This document shows, piece by piece, positions 20,026 through 27,836 of a DNA stretch of 43,393 nt. This DNA is from Rubrivivax sp. (GTDB lineage: Bacteria; Pseudomonadota; Gammaproteobacteria; Burkholderiales; Burkholderiaceae_C). Position 1 is the first letter of the stretch, and each line of letters begins with the position of its first letter. A model generated the notes under the pieces. The model did not search any database and was not told the DNA's origin. It was given only the letters and a program-made list of their open reading frames with translations. Location: NCBI GenBank assembly GCA_014859905.1, contig JACZKT010000002.1, positions 1 through 43,393 of the forward strand, in the 5' to 3' direction. A program made the position numbers and the translations under genes.

Positions 20026-20328
20026 TCACCAAAAGCCGAGATCCTTGAGCAGGGCGATCGCAATCGTCGGCCTTTCGTCCGAAACGAGTGTCCGATAGTC
20101 GCTGGTCAGGCTGGATGGATCTGGCAGCAGTACCCCCTCGTTGAGCAGTTCGACCGCACGTTCTAGGTTGCAGCGAGAGACGGTTCCCTCGTTGATGACG
20201 GCCCATTTGAAGTAAACCGCATCATCGGCGACCCGGAGGACCTCGAACTTCCTCGAGCCGGTAATGTGCGGCACCATCGTGCCATCCGGATAACGTTGCC
20301 TGACCTGATCCCAATTCAGATTCGGCAT
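20026..20328 (-). CDS. Small conserved protein, partner family of the tubulin-like genes (copy 1)
   Basis: MPNLNWDQVRQRYPDGTMVPHITGSRKFEVLRVADDAVYFKWAVINEGTVSRCNLERAVELLNEGVLLPDPSSLTSDYRTLVSDERPTIAIALLKDLGFW; paralogous to 27390..27722. Confidence 0.75.
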   Translation of the reverse strand: MPNLNWDQVRQRYPDGTMVPHITGSRKFEVLRVADDAVYFKWAVINEGTVSRCNLERAVELLNEGVLLPDPSSLTSDYRTLVSDERPTIAIALLKDLGFW

Positions 20329-20486
20329 GTCTTAACCCTCCGCGTTGAATCTTCCTGTTCGGATGCCGCCGCCATGACCTACTTGAAGCTGCAGCGGCGA
20401 TCGCTGGTCAGTTGGTGCTCGACGGGCGAGCGGTGCTAGTCCGTGTTACTAGAAACGTTCACGCACCCAACGCCATGCTTGAGGAC

Positions 20487-20616
20487 AAAAAAAACTCCGT
20501 CCGGCTAATGCCGGCGGAGAGCTATGTTGCCCTGCGTAGACGCCGGCAATGCTGCCGGTTCCACGCAAATGATGTCTGTGAAGGGACAGGTTAGGCTTGA
20601 CCTGTTGGGGTGTCAA
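20487..20616 (-). promoter_or_regulatory. Leader 4: promoter plus predicted ANTAR-type attenuator upstream of the minus-strand module
   Basis: Minus strand: TTGACA (20616-20611), 17 nt, TAACCT (20593-20588). Hairpin 1 CCGGC-AGCATT-GCCGG (20558-20543). Hairpin 2 AGGGC-AACATA-GCTCT (~20533-20518). Terminator CTCCGCCGGC-ATTA-GCCGGaCGGAG plus U8 (20519-20487). Confidence 0.72.
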
Positions 20617-21629
20617 TAGGGTTGAACCACTCCCGTCCAAGACGGGTTGAGCTTGGAGGTACGTTGAGCCGTCCCGAGGTGTAGGGTAGAGGTGCATCGC
20701 CAAACGCACCCACCCACATCCGGGAGGCTTAACGTGAGAGCACCATGCAGCATGTTCAGTCAGCTGCTCAAGCTGATTCCGCGCGCCGAGTTCGAGAGCT
20801 TGGTCAAGCAGACCAAGGCGCAGTATGCGAGCAAGGGCTTTCCCAGCTGGGCGCAGTTGGTGGCGATGATGTTCTGCCAGCTCGGGCGAGCCCACTCGCT
20901 GCTCGAGGTCGAGGGCGGCCTGACGAGCTGCGAGGGCAAGCTGGCACACCTGTGCATGCAGGCTCCGGCGCGCTCTTCGCTGTCGTAAGCGAATGCGCAT
21001 CGGCCCTGGCAGCTGTTCGAGCAGGTCTTCCACGGTCTGTACGAGAAGGTGTCGAGCAAGGCCACGGGCCGGCGCAAGTTCCGCTTCAAGAACAAGCTCG
21101 TGAGCATCGACTCCACCGTGATCGATGTCGGCCTTTCGATGTTCGACTGGGCCAAGTACCAGCGTACCAAGGACGCGGTCAAGCTGCACCTGGTGCTCGA
21201 CCATGACGGCTACCTGCCGTGCTTCAGGGTGGTCACCGACGGCAAGGTGGCCGACGTGTCGGTGGCGCAGTGGCTGCAGTTCGGCGCCGGCACCATCGTC
21301 GTGGACGACCGAGGCTACAACGACTACGCGCTGTTCGGCCACTGTGGTGCAGCGAGGACGTGTACCTCGTCACCCGCATGAAAAGCGATGGGCGCTACGA
21401 GGTCGTCCGGGAACGGCAAGTGCCGCGGAACCGGAGCATCGTCAGCGACCAGATCATCCGCCTGAGCAGCGCCGGCGCTGCCGACAAGTGCCCCTACGAG
21501 CTGCGCCGCGTCGAAGCCGTGCGCAACGACCGGGGCGAGAACCTGGTGTTCCTGACCAACCTGCACGACCTGGGCGCCAGCACGATCGGGGCGATCTACG
21601 AGGACCGCTGGCAGATCGAGCTGTTCTTC

Positions 21630-24171
21630 GACTGCCTTTCATACTGCACTCCTTCGTATGTTATTGAATATCAAGGGTCATCTGGCCCGAGATGCGAGTT
21701 GACGGGTTTTGCTCAGCTCTGGCGGCGAGGAATTCGTCGAGATCGTCCTGGCGAATGCTCCACGGCGCATTGCGGCAGGCTTGTTTGGCCACGAGGTTCT
21801 TCTGTCGGATCAGGCGCAGCACGGTTGTGTGCGTGACGTGGAGTGCGGCGGCGGCTTCGTCGACGGTCAGCTCACCGCGCTCTTGGCGCTCGCCCTCACG
21901 ATAGGCTGCGATGCCATGTCCCTTGCGGATTGAACACACCCGAGCCGCCGTCCACGTCTGCCCGTGCGCCGTGCGGTGACCCAGTCGATTGATCGTTGCC
22001 GCGATGCGCTCGTCCGGCTGCAGGCGGGCCAGCGAGGTGATCAACTCGATCGTCTCGGCGCTGGTGACGCGGCCATGCCGACCTGTGGGCGCCTTCTTCA
22101 ACCGCAGCTCGGTGTGATCGCCGCCCTGCCAATGCACGATGAAGTGCACCGAGTCGCCATCGGAAGTCACGACGATCTCCTTGACCGCGGTGCGCAAGAT
22201 GCGCTTCTTGACGTCAGGCGAGGTCTCGGGGTGGTCCCACAAGCGCGGCAGGTCCTCGGCCAGTGCAAGCACGGCCTGCTTGGTGTCCGCGCTCAGCGCA
22301 TCGGGCCGTTGCCGCATCAACTCGGCAACCTCCTCTTCAAGCCGTGACTGCATTGCCAACGCTTCGTTCCAGCGCTTCTCCAGCGAGCCAGCGACAAGAC
22401 GGTTTGCCGGGTCCACGGCATCGAACTGTCGCTGCGCGCGGTTGACCTCGTATTGGGCCCGCCGCAGGGCGAGGTGTTTTTGTGCGAGCCGCTCGCCCTC
22501 GACCCCCTGCAAATCCTCGATGGCCTGCAGCGCCGCCTGCAGTGCCTGAGTGTCGAGGCAGCGCAGCACTTGCTCGGCCACCATTCGATCCGCGCCCAAG
22601 CCACCGAACATGACGCAGCAGGCGTGTTCATGGCTGAGGATGCGCGTCGTGCATTGATAGCGAATGCTGGTGGCCCCGGGGTACGCCACGCACAGCTTGG
22701 CCCCGCAATGCCCGCAGCGCAGCAGCCCCGACAACAGCGCGCTGCCGCTCCTGATCGATCCGCGCACGGCTGCGCCACGGCCGTTGGTGTTGTGCGCCAT
22801 CAGTTCCTGATTGCCGCGATACGCGTCCCAGTCGATGTAGCCTTCATGGTGATCGAGGATCATCACGGACCAGTCCTCAGCCTTGCGATGCCGGGTGCGG
22901 ACGACGCGCTTGCGTCCGTTCTCGATGCGCACGCTGGTCTTGCTGCGACCATACGAGTAGACCCCGGCATAGATCGGGTTCTGCAGCAGGCTCAACAGGC
23001 TGTGATAACGCGGCGCCTTCCACTCGACGCGTTCGCTGCTGTCGATGCCGGCCACGACGGGCACGTCGATGCACTGCTCACACAGCCAGAAGTGCAGGCG
23101 CCGCGCACTGCCGAACTCGGCGAACTTGCGGAACACCAAGCCGATGGCCGCGCGCACGCGTTCATCGGGATCCTTCTCGAGCCGGTCGTCGAAGGTGCGC
23201 ACGTAGCCGATGGGCACGCGCATGAACAGCTCACCGCGCTTGGCCTTTTGCTTCATCGCTTCTTGCGCCCGCTGCCTGAAGCTGGCCAGCTCCATCTCGC
23301 TGATCGTGCCCTTCATACCCAGCAGCAGCCGGTCGTTCATCTGCGCGGGATCATAGATGCCATCCGCATCGATGAGCAATGCGCCCACGACGCTGCAGAA
23401 CTCCAGCAGCGTGTGCCAGTCGCGGCCGTTGCGCGCCAAGCGCGAGGCTTCGATGCTCAACACCGCACCGACCTCGCCATCGCACAGCAACCCGAGCAAT
23501 CGGTCGAAGCCCGGGCGCGACGTGCCTGAACCAGATCGCCCAAGGTCGTCGTCAATGACCTCGACCTGCTGCCATCCCAATTGCCGAGCCCGTTCCACCA
23601 GTGCGTACTGCCGGCGTTGGCGCTCGAGGTTGTTCTGCACTTGGTCGGGCGTCGATTGGCGAACGTACACGCAAGCCCGGCGCGACAGATGCTCAGCGGT
23701 GATCTTGTTCATCGGGCGCCTCCTTGTTGATCGCCAGGGCCACGATTTGCATCCACTGCACCATCTGCTGCAGTAGCTGCATCTGAACGTCTTGTGGCAG
23801 TCGCGGTAAGGGTGTTGATTCGGCGTCTTCGAACAACATGGCTTGAGCCATCGGGCGTGGCGGCATCGCGCTCTCCTCTGGGGCTTGTACAGGCCCCACA
23901 GGATAGGAACGTCGACACCCAACGGCGCAGTTCCACCAACGCCGAAAGTGACACGCGCGGCCGCTCGACGATCTGCACATTGCCGGCGGCGATCTCGGTC
24001 ATCCACGCGGGAACCGACACGGTTGATCCGTCGGGCCGACGCACGACATAGCAAGGCTCGTCGTGGACGACGTGCAGTCTTACGACTGCAAGGCATTCAC
24101 CAATGAGAGGATGAAAACGATAGCGGACTACAACGTCACGCGGGACATGTTGACGGGCAGAATGGCGCCCC
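21630..24171 (-). mobile_element. Serine recombinase-encoding element inserted into the IS4 transposase gene
   Basis: Splits the transposase at ...IELFF|FFKALKQN...; the short repeat GTTCTTC is present at both junctions (21623-21629, 24172-24178). Confidence 0.7.
21661..23712 (-). CDS. Large serine recombinase (resolvase/invertase N-terminus, recombinase and zinc ribbon domains)
   Basis: MNKITAEHLSRRACVYVRQSTPDQVQNNLERQRRQYALVERARQLGWQQVEVIDDDLGRSGSGTSRPGFDRLLGLLCDGEVGAVLSIEASRLARNGRDWHTLLEFC ... LLSGLLRCGHCGAKLCV; C-terminal HTH (LTVDEAAAALHVTHTTVLRLIRQ). Confidence 0.95.
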   Translation of the reverse strand: MNKITAEHLSRRACVYVRQSTPDQVQNNLERQRRQYALVERARQLGWQQVEVIDDDLGRSGSGTSRPGFDRLLGLLCDGEVGAVLSIEASRLARNGRDWHTLLEFCSVVGALLIDADGIYDPAQMNDRLLLGMKGTISEMELASFRQRAQEAMKQKAKRGELFMRVPIGYVRTFDDRLEKDPDERVRAAIGLVFRKFAEFGSARRLHFWLCEQCIDVPVVAGIDSSERVEWKAPRYHSLLSLLQNPIYAGVYSYGRSKTSVRIENGRKRVVRTRHRKAEDWSVMILDHHEGYIDWDAYRGNQELMAHNTNGRGAAVRGSIRSGSALLSGLLRCGHCGAKLCVAYPGATSIRYQCTTRILSHEHACCVMFGGLGADRMVAEQVLRCLDTQALQAALQAIEDLQGVEGERLAQKHLALRRAQYEVNRAQRQFDAVDPANRLVAGSLEKRWNEALAMQSRLEEEVAELMRQRPDALSADTKQAVLALAEDLPRLWDHPETSPDVKKRILRTAVKEIVVTSDGDSVHFIVHWQGGDHTELRLKKAPTGRHGRVTSAETIELITSLARLQPDERIAATINRLGHRTAHGQTWTAARVCSIRKGHGIAAYREGERQERGELTVDEAAAALHVTHTTVLRLIRQKNLVAKQACRNAPWSIRQDDLDEFLAARAEQNPSTRISGQMTLDIQ

Positions 24172-24595
24172 GTTCTTCAAGGCGCTCAAGCAGAACGTGA
24201 AGATCAAGACCTTCGTGGGCACCTCGGCCAACGCCGTGAAGACGCAGATCTGGACAGCACTGATCTGCATGCTGCTGCTGCGCTACCTGCAGATGTCGTC
24301 CAAGTTCGGCTGGAGCATGGCCAACCTGGTGGCGCTGCTGCGCATGAATCTGTTCACCCACCGCGACCTGATGGCGTGGATCGAGCAGCCCTTCGCGGCG
24401 CCACCGGACCCAGCGCACGCGCAGGAATCGCCGCAGGCTACGCTGGCGTTCACCTGATGTTGGACAGCACAAGGGGCCACGATTGCCGCACCGCCCACCG
24501 AAACCGTCTCAGTCCCAGGTCAGATCACGCCCGGACAACCCGAGGGCTGGCTGTTTTGGACAGCAGTGGGGTTGAACCCAGATTTTCAGTGAGTG

Positions 24596-24727
24596 TTGAC
24601 ACTTGCGGTCGAAGCGCACACATTTCGCCTTACGCGAAGCAGATTATCCCGGGCCAGCAGCATCGCTGGCTAAGAGGAAGGGCAAAGAAGCCCACCGTCG
24701 GTACCCAATCCGGCGGTGGGCTTTCTG
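24596..24727 (+). promoter_or_regulatory. Leader 2: -35 box plus predicted ANTAR-type attenuator upstream of the DUF1097 gene
   Basis: TTGACA (24596-24601). Hairpin 1 GCCAGC-AGCATC-GCTGGC (24653-24670). Hairpin 2 GGGC-AAAGAA-GCCC (24680-24693) overlaps terminator arm AAGCCCACCG (24688-24697), pairing with CGGTGGGCTT (24714-24723). T-tract weak. Confidence 0.7.
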
Positions 24728-24843
24728 CATTTGGCGGACGGGCGGCATGACCCTGTCGCGCCACGCCGCGATGCGGCGCCCAGGCGCAGCCTGACCCCAG
24801 GCTGGAGCAACACGACCAACCACCAAGAAAGAGGAGACTGGAA

Positions 24844-25326
24844 ATGTCGATACTCATCGCTCTGACCGTTTGCATCGGACTGCTGTCCGTCGTGGCAACT
24901 TGGTTGTTCCTGGGCCCGCTGGCCGCGCTCAATTTCCAGATCTGGCAGGCCTTCCTCGCCTGGGCCAGCTTCTATCACTGCGGGGGCAAGGCCGACGGCC
25001 TCAAGAAGACCGTCATCTGCATGAGCTTCGGAGCCGTGGTGGGCATGCTGTCGGTCATGCTGGCCGGGCAGTTAGGCGCACTCGGCGCCCTCGCTGCACC
25101 GGTGGCGGTAGGCATAGGAGCAGCGGTGATCGTCCAAGCCTCGCAACTGAGCGTGCTGTCGACCATACCATCAAGCGTCTACGGCTTCGGGGCCGTTGCC
25201 GGGTTCATACTGTTGAAGGGCCTTGCGCCGATGGATGCCATCCTGCCAACGATCGGCTCGATCGTGCTCGGCGCGATCTTCGGCTGGCTTTCCGAAGCGC
25301 TCGCCGGCAAGTTGGCCAAAGTCTGA
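24844..25326 (+). CDS. DUF1097-family integral membrane protein
   Basis: 160 aa, hydrophobic; FQIWQAFLAWASFYHCGGKADGLKKTVICMSFGAVVGMLSVML... Confidence 0.75.
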   Translation: MSILIALTVCIGLLSVVATWLFLGPLAALNFQIWQAFLAWASFYHCGGKADGLKKTVICMSFGAVVGMLSVMLAGQLGALGALAAPVAVGIGAAVIVQASQLSVLSTIPSSVYGFGAVAGFILLKGLAPMDAILPTIGSIVLGAIFGWLSEALAGKLAKV

Positions 25327-25489
25327 ACTTCGAAGCGATGAATCTGCCCAGGGAACGAGTGCAGGCAGGCGCGCGCGAGCGCTGCCGTCTCGCTGCACAG
25401 TGCGCAACTACTGCGCCGGGCACCACGCCTGTGCGCATGCCGGGTTGTCGCTTCGGGATAACGAGCATCAGCATTCCGTAGAAACCGCA

Positions 25490-25626
25490 TTGACAGCCCT
25501 TCACGGCGGGGCGATAGTGATGGCTCAGCGAGAAATTGGTTCCGGTCTGGCAGCATGGCCGGCAAGGAAACAGGGCAACAAGAGCCCACCGACGGTGTCA
25601 AAGCCGTTGGTGGGCTTTGTTTTTTT
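25490..25626 (+). promoter_or_regulatory. Leader 3: promoter plus predicted ANTAR-type attenuator upstream of the tubulin-like 2 operon
   Basis: TTGACA (25490-25495), ~18 nt, GATAGT. Hairpin 1 CTGGC-AGCATG-GCCGG (25548-25563). Hairpin 2 GGGC-AACAAGA-GCCC (25574-25588) overlaps strong terminator AGCCCACCGACGG/CCGTTGGTGGGCT (25584-25617) with T-tract to 25626. Confidence 0.72.
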
Positions 25627-25858
25627 GGCTGAGCCAGATCCGATGCGATCTGCCGCGTGACGCGCGATCGCTTGTATCAGCGGCAGAGCGAGCGTCGGCG
25701 GCATGGCCGACAGAGGGACCGCACAGGAAGTGCCGGAGCGGCTTGATTGCCGGGGCGCCGATGGCGCTGCCGGACGGGTTGCGTCGCTGCAGATGTCAAG
25801 CCCGGGCCGACGCCTCGCGTCGGAGCCGGATCCGAAAGTGAATCTTGGATCATCTCGT

Positions 25859-27382
25859 ATGTCTTCAATTGCAGGATTCGACCTTCTCCGTGGACGGCCC
25901 TTGCCGGCCATCGGCACCACCGAAGCCAAGCTGCAGCAGCGCAAGCTCGACGCGCTCAAGCGCGGCGTGCATCGTATTGCCGACGCGGCCAAGCTCCCGT
26001 TCGGCATCCATCTGATCGGCGTCGGCGGCGCCGGGGTGCGCGTCGTCGAGCAGTTCCTGCGCGACGCACCCGCCGATCTCCTCGGCGTGCCGGGCTCGCG
26101 ACTCACTGCGCTGGCGCTCGACATCGGCGAGCACGACCTTGCCGGCGTGCGTGAACTGGCAGGCAGGTTCGGACCAAAGGAATCGCAGGTCGAGGCGGTC
26201 GCGCTGCAGATGCCCACACGGGAGGAACTGGAGGACACGCTCTCGCGCTACTGCGAGTTTCTCAAGCTCGAGTACCCCATGTACCACGTGAACCCCGACT
26301 CGGCGGCGTGGCTTCCCACGGACGCAGTGCCACCGGGCACAGGCAATCCGGTTCCGCGCGCGATCGCCAAGGCAGTCTACGGCCGAGCGTTCTACGACGC
26401 CGAGCGGCCGATGCAGGCGGCTCTGAAGCGCTTTGCACGCAATGTCGAGGCGACGGGCGGGGATTCGCTGGTGTGCATCGTGTTCGGCCTTGCCGGCGGC
26501 ACCGGCAGCGGCATCGCGCTCGACCTCGCGCGGCATCTTTCCTGCGGCCTGTTCGGACGCCGGGTGCTGGTCACGGGCATCGGCATCGCGCCGCATGAAG
26601 AGGATGCGCTCACGCATAGCGGGGCTTCGCTGTTTCCTGTCCTGGCCGAACTTGATTGCCTGTGCGACCAGGAAAAGAACAACGGCATCACGCTGTCCTG
26701 CGGCGAGCAATACAGGAACCCGTTCACCGCCGGATTCATCCTTGTGCCGCAGCCCGGCGGCAGCGGGGTCGAGACCACGCGCGCGGTGGTCAACCGTGAG
26801 CTCGCCTTGCTGTTCATGCAGCGCCGTGGCGCCAACCTGTGGGAGACGCTTCGGTTGCTGAACTGGGTCGCCGCGCCATCCACGCAGCACTCGGCGGCGC
26901 GCACGCCTTGGGGCGCACGCTGGATTCACCTGTACGGCTTCGGTGAGGGCTCGGCGCCGCCCCAAGGCCTCGACGTGCGGAGGGCTCTGGGCCTGCTGCC
27001 GGACTATTCACCCGAGTTCATCGAACTCCGGGCTGCAGAAGGCGCAGATCCGGCGTCCCTGTCGGCATGGGCGAGGACGCTGGACACCGCATTGGCGCCG
27101 GAGGTGCCAGCGCATCAGGTGGGCGGCGGACGCCCGGGATCGATTCAGTTCGTGCTGCCGCGGATCGCCAAGACCGATCTGGCTGTCTTCTTTGCTGCCC
27201 GCGAGGCCTACGACGCCTTGCTGCCCGCTGAACGGCATGGCGCCCATGCGTTGCTGCTTGAGCAGGGTGTGCTGCTTTGCGAGCCGTCAAGCAGGCTCGA
27301 AGGCATGGCTGGCGCCAGCCTCGGCAAGGGTGGCCAGTGGGTCGCTGTCCCGATGGACGCACTGCGCGGCAACGTCGCTTGA
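25859..27382 (+). CDS. Tubulin/FtsZ-superfamily-like protein 2 (divergent paralogue)
   Basis: FGIHLIGVGGAGVRVVEQFLRDAPADLL...LTALALDIGEHD ... DSLVCIVFGLAGGTGSGIALDLARHLSCGLFGRRVLVTGIGIAP; start placed at ATG 25859 (MSSIAGFDLL). Confidence 0.8.
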   Translation: MSSIAGFDLLRGRPLPAIGTTEAKLQQRKLDALKRGVHRIADAAKLPFGIHLIGVGGAGVRVVEQFLRDAPADLLGVPGSRLTALALDIGEHDLAGVRELAGRFGPKESQVEAVALQMPTREELEDTLSRYCEFLKLEYPMYHVNPDSAAWLPTDAVPPGTGNPVPRAIAKAVYGRAFYDAERPMQAALKRFARNVEATGGDSLVCIVFGLAGGTGSGIALDLARHLSCGLFGRRVLVTGIGIAPHEEDALTHSGASLFPVLAELDCLCDQEKNNGITLSCGEQYRNPFTAGFILVPQPGGSGVETTRAVVNRELALLFMQRRGANLWETLRLLNWVAAPSTQHSAARTPWGARWIHLYGFGEGSAPPQGLDVRRALGLLPDYSPEFIELRAAEGADPASLSAWARTLDTALAPEVPAHQVGGGRPGSIQFVLPRIAKTDLAVFFAAREAYDALLPAERHGAHALLLEQGVLLCEPSSRLEGMAGASLGKGGQWVAVPMDALRGNVA

Positions 27383-27389
27383 AGGAGAA

Positions 27390-27722
27390 ATGACGATGCC
27401 ACTCGACTGGAAGACCGTGATCGACAAGTACGGCAAGGGTGCCCAGGTGCCCACCGTGGCCGGTGGCAAGTTCCTCACCGTCGCCCGCGTCGACGACGAG
27501 GCTATCTATATTGAATCGCCGATCTGGAGCGCAAAGCTGCACCGAGTCAACATCGAGAAGGGTGTCGAGCTGATCGAGGCAGGCACGATCTCGCGCGACC
27601 CTGGCCTCTTCGTTGAGGACTACATGCTGTACGTCGCCCACGAGCGCGCGTCCTCCGTCGCGCACATCCTGCGCGACCTCGGCATCCTCGACCGGACCGA
27701 GACTTTCACGATCCGTTGCTGA
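27390..27722 (+). CDS. Small conserved protein, partner family of the tubulin-like genes (copy 2)
   Basis: MTMPLDWKTVIDKYGKGAQVPTVAGGKFLTVARVDDEAIYIESPIWSAKLHRVNIEKGVELIEAGTISRDPGLFVEDYMLYVAHERASSVAHILRDLGILD..; SD GAAGGAGAA; paralogous to 20026..20328. Confidence 0.8.
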   Translation: MTMPLDWKTVIDKYGKGAQVPTVAGGKFLTVARVDDEAIYIESPIWSAKLHRVNIEKGVELIEAGTISRDPGLFVEDYMLYVAHERASSVAHILRDLGILDRTETFTIRC

Positions 27723-27836
27723 GAGAGCCCGGGTGAGCAAATCGAGCCACGAGGGGCAAAGGATACGAGCGCCGCCATGAACGGCGCAAGTAGCCGAATG
27801 CTGTTTGTCCATTCCATTCACCGACAGGAGTTTCCG

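Larger units (their letters stand above)
20752..24457 (+). pseudogene. IS4-family transposase broken by frameshifts and an insertion
   Basis: MFSQLLKLIPRAEFESLVKQTKAQYASKGFPSWAQLVAMMFCQLGRAHSLLEVEGGL / KFRFKNKLVSIDSTVIDVGLSMFDWAKYQRTKDAVKLHLVLDHDGYLP / EDRWQIELFF | FFKALKQNVKIKTFVGTSANAVKTQIWTALICMLLLRYLQ. Confidence 0.85.
20619..24579 (+). mobile_element. IS4-family element (DUF4372-type transposase, decayed) interrupted by a serine recombinase element
   Basis: Imperfect terminal inverted repeats GGGTTGAACCACTCCCGTCCAAGAC (20619) and RC GGGTTCAACCCCACTGCTGTCCAAAAC (to 24579). Transposase pieces at 20752-20988, 21049-21629 and 24172-24457. Confidence 0.75.

Noticed and set aside
24596-25626. 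Guanidine (ykkC/mini-ykkC) or NiCo riboswitch for the leaders
   Set aside because: No ACGR tetraloops, ykkC core or NiCo four-way junction motifs; the paired-hairpin plus overlapping terminator layout fits ANTAR targets better.
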